Shown here: positions 42,878-53,881 of the stretch, one piece after another
Numbering within the stretch: the stretch's first letter is position 1
How the letters are laid out: each line of letters begins with the position of its first letter
From: Pegoplata infirma
Taxonomy: Eukaryota; Arthropoda; Insecta; Diptera; Anthomyiidae
DNA length: 64,000 nucleotides
Direction of reading: 5' to 3'
NCBI GenBank assembly: GCA_963921195.1
Contig: OY992537.1
Coordinates: 150,133,341 to 150,197,340, forward strand
Program-made: the position numbers and the translations under genes
The notes under the pieces: model-generated
The model's input: the letters and a program-made list of their open reading frames with translations, nothing else
The model's database searches: none
Told to the model about the DNA's origin: nothing

Positions 42878-45800
42878 ATGACGAAACCTGGTGTATCGAC
42901 AAGATCACAAACTGCTGGTATCAACATGGAACAACAAAGTTCAGAAGACAGCTCTAATGATGGCGATAGTTTGGACAACACATTGGTTGAAGTGGAATCC
43001 AAACATGAGAGCCCAAATGCTGCTAATGGGGTTGATCGGATACCCGACTCAAATTCGCCACCGGTTGGGCCACAAATAGTCAACCATAGTTTGCCACCGA
43101 CAGCGGACATTTTTAGTTCATTGATATCTACAATGGCTTCATTACAGTCCGCCATCAATGAACTGAGACAAGATACACGAAAGTCGCATGAATCGTCGCC
43201 ATCCCGGGATTTACACTATTCCATACAGTCAACGCCTCATCCACATGGGGATATATCGTCATCCATACATCATGATTACCAACAGGTGCCAACTGGAAAT
43301 AGTCCACCATTTTTACAACATAATTTGCAGCGTTTGCCACAGTCGGTAAGATCGTATATACCGCCGTCAACTTGTAATACGAATCAGCCAACGCCGTCAG
43401 TAGGATCGTATACACCGCCGTCAACTTGTAATACGAATCAGCCAACGCCGTCAGTAGGATCGTATACACCGCCGTCAACTAGTAATACTAATCAGCCAGC
43501 GCCGTCAGTAGATACGTATATACCGCCGTCAACTTGTAATACGAATCAGCCAACGCCGTCAGTTGGTACGTATATACCGCCGTCAACGTATAATACAAAT
43601 CAGCGAACGCCGTCAACTTTAAGATCGTATATACCGCCATCAACAAGTAATGCGCATCAGTTAACGCCGTCAGTAGGGTCATATATACCGCCGTCAACAT
43701 ATAATACACATCAACCACTGCCGTCTGCAGGAACGTATTTGCCGTCGTTGCCAAATAATCAACAACAATTACCGCCGTCATTAGGACAACATTTACCGTC
43801 GTCATCAGCAAATATGCAACAATTTGGACAACAATTTCTGCCGCCACTAAATTGCACGCATCAGTTACCGCCGCCAACAAGTATTTCAACGAATATTCCA
43901 TCAACAACTACGACAAATTGGTCGACAACTGGTGTACCAATAGGTCAGTTCAGTATGCCTCAAAATAGGTCAATAAATGAATTTAATATAAAATTATACG
44001 ATTTGCCACATTTTGATGGAAAGCCCGAGGAGTGGCCATTATTTTTGGCAACGTATATTGATACAAGTATCGAATTTGGATATTCCGATAGACAAAATAT
44101 GCTGCGATTGCAAAAGGCTTTACGCGGTCGTGCCAAGGACGCTGTCTTGTCAATGTTAATTTACCCGGAAAACGTATCACAGGTAATTGATGAGCTGAAA
44201 TTTAGTTTTGGTCGTCCGGAACTACTGGTAGAGTCCCAACTGGCGAAAATAGATCTCTATCCCGCCGTAACTGAGGGACGTCTCGATGGTATTATAGGTT
44301 TGGCCACTTGTGCCAAAAATGTTGTCGCCTTTTTTCGATCAGCGAAATGTGAAAATTATTTGGTCAACCCAACTTTATTAAAGAAGTTGGTTTTGAAGTT
44401 ACCTTTGTCAAAACAGTATGAGTGGGCAAAGGTCTCAGCTTCATTTCAGCCGTTCACGACAGTGGAACATTTTTCGACATGGGTTGGAGATTTAGCACGT
44501 ATTTGTAGTCTCATGCCTCAACGTTTACCAACGTCTACAAATGATCGTCAACAGCCACCGTCATCAACAACGCGAAGAGTACTCCATAGCAGTGGGGATC
44601 AATCTGGTCGCAAAGAATGTCTTCAGTGTAAAGGAGGCCACGGGCTTACAGATTGTCAGCAATTTAAAGATCTTGCAGTAAAGGATAAGTGGGATCAGGT
44701 TAAACGTTTTCGTGTATGTTTTGGCTGCCTTCGTAAAGGTCACAGTTTGACACAATGCCGTAAGAAGAGTATTTGCACCGCTAATGAGTGCAATCGTTAT
44801 CACCACCCAATATTACATCAGGATAAAGCGACAACAGCTGCTGCCGGTCCTGAACAGCCGGGCCACGTATTACAATGTCATCAGAATGAAGGTATGTGTC
44901 AGTTATTCAAAATTTTGCCTGTTATGTTACATGGTCCTAAGGGCACTGTGAAAATATATGCTCTGCTGGATGAAGGGTCTTCCGTGTCATTACTGGAGGA
45001 TAGTGTCGCCGTATCTCTGGGCCTTAAGGGGCAAAAATCATCAATCACATTACAATGGTATGACAATATGCGCAAGACGGAAACCTCCATGAAGGTGAAT
45101 GTCGAAATTTCTCCAACAGGTGAAAATTATCAAAAGTATGTCATTAAAAATTTACATACTGTAAGGGAGTTAAGTTTACCGGTGCAAAGTTTTGAAAAGG
45201 CAAGATTTGAATATTTGCAACACCTGCCTATAGAAGATTACGTGGATAAAAAACCTGCAATGCTAATTGGTTTGGACAATTGCTTTTTGGGCTTAGCCGA
45301 TCGGATAGTTGAAGCCGGTCCAAATTTACCAGTGGCCTCTGCAACGAAACTGGGTTGGGTAGCCTATGGGCCTTCTGCGAGAGTCGGAAATAGTGTTGCA
45401 CGAATTTGCCATATAAACGACGGCAACACCTTAAAGGATATTGCTAAGATGGTCGAAGATTACTTTTCTATTGAAAATTTTGGTGTAAGGTCTACTGATT
45501 TAGTATTGGAATCCGATGATGATAAACGTTCTAGGGAAATTTTGAAAAATTCAACAAGGAAAATAGAAGGTCGTTATGAAACAGGTCTGCTTTGGAAAAA
45601 TGATGACACTGCCCTCCCTGAAAGTTTTGAAATGGCCAAACAACGGTTGATAAAAGTCGAAAATAGAATGTCAAGAGATCCGGTTTATGCTGCCAATTAT
45701 AAAAGAGAAATCGCCAAGTATATCGACAAAGGTTATGCCAGACTTCTGCCGTCAACGAATATGAAGAACAACAATTGCAATAAGGTATGGTATTTGCCAC

Positions 45801-48787
45801 ATTTTGGTGTTACAAATCCGCACAAGCCGGAAAAGCTACGAATCGTTTTTGATGCTGCAGCAACCACGTCGAATGTTTCTTTAAATTCGGTATTAATGAA
45901 AGGTCCCGAACATGCTAAGTCTCTTCAAACAATTTTATATCAGTTTCGTCAGGGGAAAATAGCAGTCGCTGGTGATATCCAGGAAATGTTTTCACAGGTG
46001 TCTATCGTTCAAGCGGATCAAAATTGTCAGCGCTTCTTGTGGCGTGATGGTGATAAGAGCCGAAAAATTCAAATCTACGTAATGCAGTCAATGATTTTTG
46101 GGGCAATATGTTCACCATGCTGCGCCGAATACGTCAAGAATTTTAATGCCAAGGTGTTTGAGTCAACTATGCCTAGGGGCACAAATGCCGTAATTAATCA
46201 TACTTACGTGGATGATTTAGTGATGAGTTTCAACAATCTGCAAGAGGCCCAAGATGTGACAAATGAGGCTAAACAAATAAACGCAGCCGCCGGTTTTAAA
46301 TTAAGAAATTTTTCATCAAATTGCTTAGAATTGGAAGCCAGGCTAAATGATGGTGATAATGGTAAGTCAACTACTCTCAATATGGAAAGACAAAATCAGA
46401 CAGATAAAATCCTTGGGTTATACTGGAACAAGAGTACCGATTGTTTTGAGTTTCATGTTAAGTTTTATAAGATATGCCATGATGTTTTAGATGGGAGACG
46501 ACCGCCTACAAAAAGAGAAGTACTGGGTATTATTATGGCAATATTTGATCCTTTTGGGTTTTTGGCCAACTTTACTATATTTTCAAAATTACTTTTACAA
46601 CAAACGTGGAAATTGTGTATTCAATGGGATGAGCAGCTCCCTCAAAACATATTAGCTCAATGGAATGCCTGGTGGCGGGAGTTTGATAAAGTGAAACAAT
46701 TTTCCATTGCTCGTTGTCATTCATCATTCTTATGCTGTGCTGATGAAATTCAATTACACGTATTTGTGGATGCTAGCTCCAACGCCTATGCTGCTGTCGC
46801 CTATTTGCGTATAAAATATAATAATAGTGTACAGGTCTCGTTTGTTGTTGCCAAGTCTCGCTGTGCTCCACCAAGGGGAATGACAATACCACGTCTTGAA
46901 TTGCAAGCTGCCGTTCTTGGTTGCCGCCTTAAAACATCTATAGAGGAAAGTCATGATTTTAAAATCGATGAGACAATATTTTGGTCTGATTCGAAAACGG
47001 TTGTGCTATGGATTCAATCGACAGTTAGGGAGTATAAACAATTCGTGGCTTGTCGAATATCCGAAATTTTGTCTACAACTGACCCGAAACAATGGAGGTG
47101 GTTGCCTACAGATTTAAATGTCGCTGATGAAGCCACAAGAGCCAAGTTACCTGTGGCCTTTGATCCGGATTCAAGATGGCTAACTGGTCCAAAATTTTTA
47201 AAACAGAATGAATATTGTTGGCCAGGGGTCCCACAGTTTACTGAAACTGATCAATGTTATGATGAGGAGAAAATCAACAAAGTATTAATTTTAAGGACGG
47301 CAATTGTTCCTGTTTTGAACTTGAAGTTGTTCTCGAGTTTTTTGAAAATGAAACGTTATGCAGCTTGGGTGTTACGGTTTATAAATGTCTACGTCGGAAA
47401 ATGTAAGGGTGTGACTACTGAACTGACAGCTGCTGAAATTGATGCTGGTGAAAAATTGATTTGTCGCCTGGTACAAATGGAGGTTTGGTCTGAACAAAGG
47501 TCATGTCTCATTGCTGGAAAAAGCTTGCCAAAATCATGTTATATTTATCCGCTGTCACCATACGTTGATGATGATATGCTGCTCAGGGTCAATGGAAGAA
47601 TTGACAATGCCTACTGTTTGCCCGACACAGCTCGACGTCCAATAATTATGCCAACAAAACATCCAATTACTGTATTAATTGTCACGTACTATCACAGATT
47701 AAAGTATCATCAAAACGATCAATTAATTTTAAATGAGGTAAGACAAAAGTTCTGGGTACCCAATATACGTTCGGTACTAAAGTTGGTGAAAAAAGGTTGT
47801 CCTACTTGTATACGTGATTCTGCCAAACCAGCACCGCAATTAATGGGCCAATTACCTTTTGATCGTTTGACGCCATATGTCCGCCCGTTTAGTTATGTGG
47901 GGTTGGATTATTGTGGTCCATTTTATGTCACTATCGGCCGGGGAAATGAAAAGAGGTGGATCGCTTTGTTTACATGCTTGAGTACCAGGGCTCTACACCT
48001 GGAAATTTCTGTGGATTTGTCTACGGATGCGTTTTTGATTTGTCTTAGAAATTTTGTCAACAGAAGAGGAGTTCCCATAAGAATCAGAAGTGATAATGGG
48101 ACAAATTTTATTGGAGCCCAAAAAGAGATTACTCCTGAAAATCGTTTCTTTGATTTTGATGAAATCCAGAGGAATTTATCAAAGGATAATATTGAATGGA
48201 TTTTTAATTGCCCAGCAAATCCTCATGCTGGTGGTTGCTGGGAAAGGTTGGTACGATGTGTAAAGCGTTTGCTTTACAAAGTTTTAAAGGAAGAGCGTCC
48301 ACGCCTTGAAACTTTTCGGAGCGCTATGATAGAGGCTGAAAGTATTATTAATAATAGACCTTTAACAGAATTACCAATTGATTCAGAGTCTGAGGGGCCT
48401 TTAACGCCAAACCACTTTCTTATTGGTGGTATAAGTTCAACGCAAACTCCGGGTTCTGATGAAGAAAAAGTATGTCTACGAAAGCAATGGCGAATCGCCC
48501 AGAATTTAAAGGATAGGCTGTGGAAAAGGTGGGTTGTAGAATATTTACCTCAATTATTGAGACGTCCAAAGTGGAGAGAGGAAACTCCTGCCCTACAGCC
48601 AGGAAATCTCGTTATCGTTTTGGATTCTAATCTACCCAGAAGTCAATGGAAAACTGGAAGAATAACACAAGTTTTTCCTGGTAAAGATGGTCTAGTACGT
48701 TCAGCCGAAGTTAAGACATCAAATGGTTTCATTCGTCGACCTGCAGTTAAATTGGCTGTATTGAGTTTTAACGAATCCTCCCCCTAA
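42878..48787 (+). CDS. gag-pol: BEL/Pao Gag-Pol polyprotein (1969 aa)
   Basis: The frame is open from 42851, but the first ATG is 42878 (MTKPGVSTRSQTAG). About residues 160-290 are proline-rich tandem units (SYIPPSTCNTNQPTPSVG type). Near 367 begins the DUF1759-like gag region (FNIKLYDLPHFDGKPEEWP). Zinc motifs lie near 585-630 (CLQCKGGHGLTDC, CFGCLRKGHSLTQC). The protease is near 695 (LLDEGSSVSLLED). The Pao RT has GDIQEMFSQV and YVDD near 1110. RNase H starts near 1296 (HVFVDASSNAYAA). Integrase has an H-H-C-C finger near 1600 and the catalytic D-D-E in GLDYCGP, RSDNGTNF and GGCWERL. A DUF5641-like C-terminus closes it. No stop or frameshift is seen. Confidence 0.95.
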   Translation: MTKPGVSTRSQTAGINMEQQSSEDSSNDGDSLDNTLVEVESKHESPNAANGVDRIPDSNSPPVGPQIVNHSLPPTADIFSSLISTMASLQSAINELRQDTRKSHESSPSRDLHYSIQSTPHPHGDISSSIHHDYQQVPTGNSPPFLQHNLQRLPQSVRSYIPPSTCNTNQPTPSVGSYTPPSTCNTNQPTPSVGSYTPPSTSNTNQPAPSVDTYIPPSTCNTNQPTPSVGTYIPPSTYNTNQRTPSTLRSYIPPSTSNAHQLTPSVGSYIPPSTYNTHQPLPSAGTYLPSLPNNQQQLPPSLGQHLPSSSANMQQFGQQFLPPLNCTHQLPPPTSISTNIPSTTTTNWSTTGVPIGQFSMPQNRSINEFNIKLYDLPHFDGKPEEWPLFLATYIDTSIEFGYSDRQNMLRLQKALRGRAKDAVLSMLIYPENVSQVIDELKFSFGRPELLVESQLAKIDLYPAVTEGRLDGIIGLATCAKNVVAFFRSAKCENYLVNPTLLKKLVLKLPLSKQYEWAKVSASFQPFTTVEHFSTWVGDLARICSLMPQRLPTSTNDRQQPPSSTTRRVLHSSGDQSGRKECLQCKGGHGLTDCQQFKDLAVKDKWDQVKRFRVCFGCLRKGHSLTQCRKKSICTANECNRYHHPILHQDKATTAAAGPEQPGHVLQCHQNEGMCQLFKILPVMLHGPKGTVKIYALLDEGSSVSLLEDSVAVSLGLKGQKSSITLQWYDNMRKTETSMKVNVEISPTGENYQKYVIKNLHTVRELSLPVQSFEKARFEYLQHLPIEDYVDKKPAMLIGLDNCFLGLADRIVEAGPNLPVASATKLGWVAYGPSARVGNSVARICHINDGNTLKDIAKMVEDYFSIENFGVRSTDLVLESDDDKRSREILKNSTRKIEGRYETGLLWKNDDTALPESFEMAKQRLIKVENRMSRDPVYAANYKREIAKYIDKGYARLLPSTNMKNNNCNKVWYLPHFGVTNPHKPEKLRIVFDAAATTSNVSLNSVLMKGPEHAKSLQTILYQFRQGKIAVAGDIQEMFSQVSIVQADQNCQRFLWRDGDKSRKIQIYVMQSMIFGAICSPCCAEYVKNFNAKVFESTMPRGTNAVINHTYVDDLVMSFNNLQEAQDVTNEAKQINAAAGFKLRNFSSNCLELEARLNDGDNGKSTTLNMERQNQTDKILGLYWNKSTDCFEFHVKFYKICHDVLDGRRPPTKREVLGIIMAIFDPFGFLANFTIFSKLLLQQTWKLCIQWDEQLPQNILAQWNAWWREFDKVKQFSIARCHSSFLCCADEIQLHVFVDASSNAYAAVAYLRIKYNNSVQVSFVVAKSRCAPPRGMTIPRLELQAAVLGCRLKTSIEESHDFKIDETIFWSDSKTVVLWIQSTVREYKQFVACRISEILSTTDPKQWRWLPTDLNVADEATRAKLPVAFDPDSRWLTGPKFLKQNEYCWPGVPQFTETDQCYDEEKINKVLILRTAIVPVLNLKLFSSFLKMKRYAAWVLRFINVYVGKCKGVTTELTAAEIDAGEKLICRLVQMEVWSEQRSCLIAGKSLPKSCYIYPLSPYVDDDMLLRVNGRIDNAYCLPDTARRPIIMPTKHPITVLIVTYYHRLKYHQNDQLILNEVRQKFWVPNIRSVLKLVKKGCPTCIRDSAKPAPQLMGQLPFDRLTPYVRPFSYVGLDYCGPFYVTIGRGNEKRWIALFTCLSTRALHLEISVDLSTDAFLICLRNFVNRRGVPIRIRSDNGTNFIGAQKEITPENRFFDFDEIQRNLSKDNIEWIFNCPANPHAGGCWERLVRCVKRLLYKVLKEERPRLETFRSAMIEAESIINNRPLTELPIDSESEGPLTPNHFLIGGISSTQTPGSDEEKVCLRKQWRIAQNLKDRLWKRWVVEYLPQLLRRPKWREETPALQPGNLVIVLDSNLPRSQWKTGRITQVFPGKDGLVRSAEVKTSNGFIRRPAVKLAVLSFNESSP

Positions 48788-48796
48788 AAGGATTCA

Positions 48797-48808
48797 CGGA
48801 GGGGGGAA
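48797..48808 (+). promoter_or_regulatory. BEL polypurine tract
   Basis: GGAGGGGGGAA stands directly before the 3' LTR, ten bases after the stop codon. It is the expected plus-strand primer. Confidence 0.85.
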
Positions 48809-49082
48809 TGTTGACATCACTGGTTGGCCAACTCTGTTTTTATTTTTAACACCAGATGCCACTCTGTTGTACATAGATACGGGCAACAAAACGAAGCATG
48901 CACCAGTTTGAAATTAACCGTCGTCGTAAAAGGAACACAAAAAGAAAACGCTTCGCTTCATTAATCTACTATTTTTCATTAATAATCATTTTACGTAAAT
49001 TAAACAATTGTCTTTGAATTAAATAAATCGTTTATTAAACTTAATTTTTTAACGTGTATTTATTTTGTCTGCCGTCGCAACA
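48809..49082 (+). repeat. BEL 3' LTR
   Basis: This is 274 bp, identical by eye to 42481-42754, and followed by the duplicated GTTCA. Confidence 0.95.
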
Positions 49083-49087
49083 GTTCA

Positions 49088-50824
49088 GGTAAGAACGATA
49101 AACGTTTAGTTGCATGGACTTCAGAATCTGAGGACGCATTTGAAGCCTGCAAAACTCATATTGCTAATGCAACAATGTTAGCTCATCCCGTTAAAGATGC
49201 TCCACTTTCTTTAAAAGTTGATGCTTCAGACTTTGCTGTTGGTGGCGTGCTAGAACAAGAAGTAAATGGTAACTTGCAACCTCTTGCATTCTTCTCCAAG
49301 AAGCTAAGCCCGGCTGAATGTAAGTACAGTACTTATGATCGTGAGTTACTTGCAGCGTACAAAGCTGTCAAACATTTTCGATATTTATTGGAAGCTAAAG
49401 AATTCACTTTATACACCGATCATAAGCCGTTAACATTCGCTTTTTGCCAAAATCCTTTGAAAGCGTCTCCGAGACAACGTCGGCATTTGGATTTCATCGG
49501 ACAATTCACAACAAATATTGTTCATATTTCTGGTTCGTCAAACATTGTTGCTGACGCTTTATCGCGAATAAATGATATAACATCAGTTAACTATTTAAAA
49601 CTTGCGGAGGCCCAAAGTAACGATGAAGAATTACAAGTTCTCCTAAATTCAGAATGTGGACTTCATCTTCAACTTTTTCAATTGCCAGGAAGTGACGTAA
49701 AAATATATTGCGACGTATCAACAAACAAGATTCGACCATATTTACCTCAAAGTTTCAGACAAGTGGTTTTCAACATGATCCATAATCTTTCGCACCCTGG
49801 GGTTAAAACAACGCGTAAAATGGTTGCAGATCGTTTTGTTTGGCCTAAAATGAACAGTGATTGCAAAACATGGACACAATCATGCATAAGATGTCAAAAA
49901 TCAAAAATAGGTAAACATATCAAGACTAAACCAGGTAACTTTCCTATTACATCTCAAAGATTTACGGTTATCCATATGGATTTAGTTGGCCCATTGCCTC
50001 CGTCCGAAGGTTTTACCTATTTACTAACCATCATTGATCGCTTTTCAAAATGGCCCGAAGCCATACCTTTACGTGATTGTACAGCTGAAACTATCACTAA
50101 TGCTTTTATTGAACAATGGGTATCACGATATGGATGTCCAAACACTATAGTTTGCGATCGTGGTCGACAGTTTATTTCTAAAATTTTCAAGGATTTTGCA
50201 ATAACTGTTGGTGCAAAGATTCAACACACAACTGCTTTTCATCCACAATCCAATGGAATGATCGAGAGGTTCCATAGAACTCTCAAATCATCGATATCGT
50301 GTCACGAAAAAATTCAATGGACTAAGTCGCTTCCGATCGTTTTACTTGGATTGCGAGCAGCCTATAAAGAAGATCTTCAAGCTTCGCCAGCCGAATTTTT
50401 ATATGGCGAAAACATTTCTCTGCCTGGTGAATTTTTCGAAACCAAATTATCAAATTTGGAAACACCATCAAATTTTATTCTGTCCTTTAAAGAAGTAATG
50501 CGTAATCTGAAACCAAAAATACCAAAAGATACCACAAACAACAACATTTTTAACTTCAAAAATATGCATAATTGCAAATATGTTTGGATACGAAATGATC
50601 AAATCAAAAAGCCACTTCAACCTAAATATACTGGCCCGTATGAAGTCATCAAAAGGTACGAAAAATACTTCACAGTAAGAATTAAAGGCAAGGAAGACAA
50701 CGTTTCTATAGAAAGACTCAAGCCTGCTTTTGAAGCAAATGAAGTTTTTAATATAAATACACATAATGACTCAACGAATCAACCCAAACCTTTGAAACCA
50801 CCGAAAAAAGTTACTTTCCTCTAG
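49088..50824 (+). pseudogene. pol: Gypsy Pol, second part: RNase H and integrase (interrupted)
   Basis: The frame resumes right after the BEL target duplication (GGT AAG AAC...). RNase H is recognised by LKVDASDFAVGGVLEQ, YDRELLAAYKAVKHFRYLLE and YTDHKPL. The integrase finger is H-X-H type (LSHPGVKTT) with CIRC; the catalytic residues are in HMDLVGPLPP, VCDRGRQF and IERFHRTLK. A GPY/F-like module (YTGPYEVIKRY) is near the C-terminus. There is no chromodomain and no env. The first internal ATG is 49175, but the real product would be a fusion with the first part. Confidence 0.9.
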
Positions 50825-50849
50825 AGGGGGAGTAATGTAGGGGGAGTAA
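50825..50849 (+). promoter_or_regulatory. Gypsy polypurine tract, with a repeat
   Basis: AGGGGGAGTAATGTAG is followed by a second GGGGAGTAATGTAGGG. The near-duplicate suggests slippage or a shifted U3 start. Either could mark the LTR boundary; I place the LTR at the second TGTAGGG. Confidence 0.65.
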
Positions 50850-51017
50850 TGTAGGGTAATGTAATGTAGGTTTTCTAAAAATCTAATTTGCTTTGATTTT
50901 TTAATTTGTTTGTGTTATAAAATTTTTCAATAAAATTTATTCGTTCTTTTCTTTTGATAAAATATCGAAGTCTTTAATTTTGTTAGCTGTTGCATTTTAT
51001 AAATATCAGCCTTAACA
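50850..51017 (+). repeat. Gypsy 3' LTR
   Basis: The 168-bp LTR ends TTAACA before GGTT. The 3' 146 bp match the 5' LTR, while the U3 start is replaced by short GTAATGTAG-type repeats. Confidence 0.8.
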
Positions 51018-51021
51018 GGTT

Positions 51022-51351
51022 TCTTGTAAGTCATATATAATTATATATATAATGATATTGGATTTTTTTAAATATGCTCGTATACGTTATTTGATATTAA
51101 GTCACATATAAATATGTATGCAATCAGATTAAGTTATATGTGTCACATATGATTATGTCTCCCACATGTATTTATATATTAATATGGTTATCATTAGATG
51201 TAATTTTATATAACTCCATTTAAAAAATTTGGAAAAACTCAATGCGAGATATAATTATGTATTTTGTTTGATATGAAAACATATTATTTCATATGGCTAT
51301 ATATACATACATCAAATAATGTAGAATTATATGTATTCATTTTTACTCGGG
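51022..51351. other. Right end of CG-E after the gypsy insertion
   Basis: Non-coding AT-rich sequence continuing 40111, related to the CG-A left arm. It ends in the inverted terminal sequence TTTTTACTCGGG. Confidence 0.7.
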
Positions 51352-51937
51352 TAGTTTTAAATAAATTGATCGTATCTAATTATATCAAATTGATCTAACA
51401 TATAGTAATATATGATTATATCCAATTAAATATGTTATTCACTTGTACACAATTTTCAAAAAGACTTAGAAAATTTTTGATAAAATTTGCAAAAAAAAAA
51501 ATAGAATGACGTACAGCGCTATTAGGGGCTTCCATGGTAAGCTTAAACAATAATTTTAATGTAGCGGTATGCCTTATTTCCAAGTCATAGGCTTCCAAAG
51601 TGAAATAAGACTTTGGCTTATAAATTTGAAATTTTTCATGGAATCAGGAAATCAGAATTAGATTTGAGATCGGGTTCCAAAAATCATTGATAATTTGATA
51701 ATTTAAACCAAATATAGCTATTATTAACTATATAAATGCAATATAAATTTTTAAAAATGATTCCAAAAATTCAAAAAGTAAAATTTTTTAAGTTCTAAAA
51801 AAAACAAATGCAATAAAAAAGTGTTTTCTATTAAAAAAAAAATAAAAAAATATATTTTTTTCTGGAATCGAACTCGGGATCCCAAAAATGATAGATAATT
51901 TTATAATAAATTAAATATAGTTATATATAACTATATA

Positions 51938-52630
51938 CCCGAGTAAAAATTTTTATATCATGCAATACATAATGATATATAACACAATATATATTTATAC
52001 GCAATTTAATCCGAATAATGGTGGATGTTTTTGCATTAAAAAAGATCAACTTGTATAAAATATGATTCGACTTCATCCGAGTTTTGACCAGACATTGCCA
52101 TATTTCATTGGATCCAATTAGATCTAATTGCATAAAAACATAAAAAATCTTGGTGTGTTTTGGTTTGGGTGAGTTACGCCACAGGTCAACAATACATTCA
52201 CCAAACATATAATTTTCTAAAACAAAAATGTTTGGGTACGCTTCGAACCAGATAGGTGATATACATAACCCTAACAAGGAAATGTTTAGGAACATTTTAA
52301 AAGTTTCTTATACTTTGCTTAAAAAACTTAGAACATTTTTGGTTAATTGGAAACATTTAATTGGAAACATTTATATATGGAACAGAATAAGCTATATATA
52401 ATTTTATATTAAATTATACAGAAAAACAAATTTTGTATTGGCCCTAATATTATTTCATATATTTATATCAACCGTATACCTTTTAATCCGAATCATGATT
52501 AAATTATATATTACAACATATGACTGCATTTAAAAAAATTAAAAAATACCTCACGGGATGTATAATAATATATGATTTATTATGTTTGTATCAAGTTTTT
52601 TATTGTTATATATGTTTATTTTTACTCGGG
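51938..52630. mobile_element. CG-D element, copy 2
   Basis: It is 693 bp, with the same ends and site as 29285-29977, part of tandem unit 2. Confidence 0.85.
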
Positions 52631-53136
52631 TAACAGCAATATATTTTTTTAAAAATGATTGCAAAAATTCAAAAAAAGAAAAATTTTTAGTTCTAAAAAA
52701 AATAAATGCAATAAAAAAGTGTTTTCTATTTAAAAAAAATAAAAAAAATATATTTTTTTTCTGAAATCGAACTCGGGTTCCCAAAAATTATAGATAATTT
52801 TATAATAAATCAAATATAGTTATATATAACTGTATAAAAGAAAAATAATTTTTTAAAAATGATTGCAAAAATTCCAAAAATGAAAATTTTTTAGTTCTAA
52901 AAAAATTAAAAGTAATAAAAAAGTGTTTTCTATTTAAAAAAAAATAAAAAAAAAACTTTTTTTTCTCGACTGGGCCGGGAATCGAACTCGGGTTCCCAAA
53001 AATCATATGTAATCTATCTATGATACAATAAAAAGTTTTGTATAACCATATATGTTGACACACAAAAATAAATTTTGAAATACTGGCATATATAATTATA
53101 TGTATATGGCCAGTTGTTTGGTCAAAAAAATATTTT

Positions 53137-53881
53137 TTTATACATAAAAATAAAATTGTTAGAAAGTCCTCAGCGAGTACTAAATTTGACCCATATCTGG
53201 TTTTTACCTCAGAGGTCATCTTCTTCTTATCATTGTTAGTTTCTCATCTTTCTACCCACTTAAATAAATTTTATTTTTCCATTAAATTATAGCACTAAGA
53301 AAATCAAAATCCTTCCCTTGGAAGTATACAGTTAAATTAATTAACAAAAAAGTTACATTTGATTTAAGATTTTCATATACAATATAAAGAAAATTAGAAA
53401 AAAACACTTGTTATTATGCCTTTAAACTATATTTAATTTTTTTAGTTTGTATTTAAATACATACAAACAAGTGTTTTAAATCTTTTTCTATGGAAATTTA
53501 AAATCGAATGTAACTTTTTTGTTAATTAATTTAAGAGGGTACTTCTAAGGGAAGAATTTCATGAATTTTTTAGTGCTATAATTTAATGGAAAAATAAAAA
53601 TCATTTAGGTGGGTAGAAAGCTGAGAAACTAACACTCATAAAGGGCCCATCAGATGACAGACAAATCTTACAAATTGTCTTCCAACCGCGCATGTTTTTT
53701 CTGAAAATATTTGCGAACACACATCTGAACACATACTATTATTGACGCCATTTGCATTCGGTCGTTAGACAAATTGTAAGATTTGTCTGTCGTCTGTTTG
53801 GCGCTTAACACGAAGATGACCTCAGAGGTCAAAACCAGATATGGGTCAAATTTAGTACTCGCTGAGAACTTTTTAACATCT
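53137..53881. repeat. Foldback block, copy in unit 2
   Basis: This is the duplicate of 30486-31230 with the same arms and inner palindrome. Confidence 0.7.

Larger units (their letters stand above)
42481..49082 (+). mobile_element. Intact BEL/Pao LTR retrotransposon (6.6 kb)
   Basis: Two 274-bp LTRs (TGTTGACATC...GTCGCAACA) appear identical base for base. GTTCA is duplicated at 42476-42480 and 49083-49087. The single gag-pol frame is intact. Identical LTRs mean recent insertion. It is in the same orientation as the gypsy host. Pao-type RT with YVDD and the domain order protease-RT-RNase H-integrase assign it to BEL/Pao. No env. Confidence 0.95.
40116..51017 (+). mobile_element. Ty3/gypsy LTR retrotransposon, CsRn1-like, split by a BEL element
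   Basis: The short LTRs (183 and 168 bp) are flanked by GGTT on both sides (40112-40115 and 51018-51021), a 4-bp target duplication. A tRNA-Trp-type primer site, gag with a CHCC zinc motif (C-X2-H-X9-C-X3-C), a -1 frameshift signal, pol in the order protease-RT-RNase H-integrase and no env together fit the CsRn1 clade. The BEL insertion at 42481-49082 cuts pol between RT and RNase H. Net length is about 4.3 kb. Confidence 0.9.
36835..51351. mobile_element. CG-E element (about 3.6 kb net), host of the gypsy/BEL nest
   Basis: The left end CCCGAGTAAAAATTTTTGTATGG is at 36835 and the right end ATTCATTTTTACTCGGG at 51351. TA stands on both sides, and the unbroken site 'aaaagaattagttttaaa' is at 28700 in unit 1 and 57781 in unit 3. 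Without the gypsy insertion (40116-51017 plus one GGTT) it is about 3.6 kb. It is a diverged relative of CG-A in layout: CGGAT-type motifs, tRNA-like unit, B-box tandem block, then AT-rich ends. It also has two tRNA-like units not found in CG-A. Non-coding. Confidence 0.85.
36337..53136 (-). mobile_element. CG-A copy 5, inverted (36337-36834 and 51352-53136)
   Basis: The CG-A right end CCCGAGTAAAAAAAAATTG is at 36337. Part of the GC-rich array is deleted near 36590. The tRNA-like unit is followed by the CG-E insertion, and the copy resumes at 51352 with 'gttttaaataaattgatcg', then CG-D copy 2 and the B-box block, before breaking off against block X at about 53136. Confidence 0.8.

Noticed and set aside
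43155..43907. Antisense frames opposite the BEL gag repeats
   Set aside because: They are shadows of the tandem proline-rich coding repeats.
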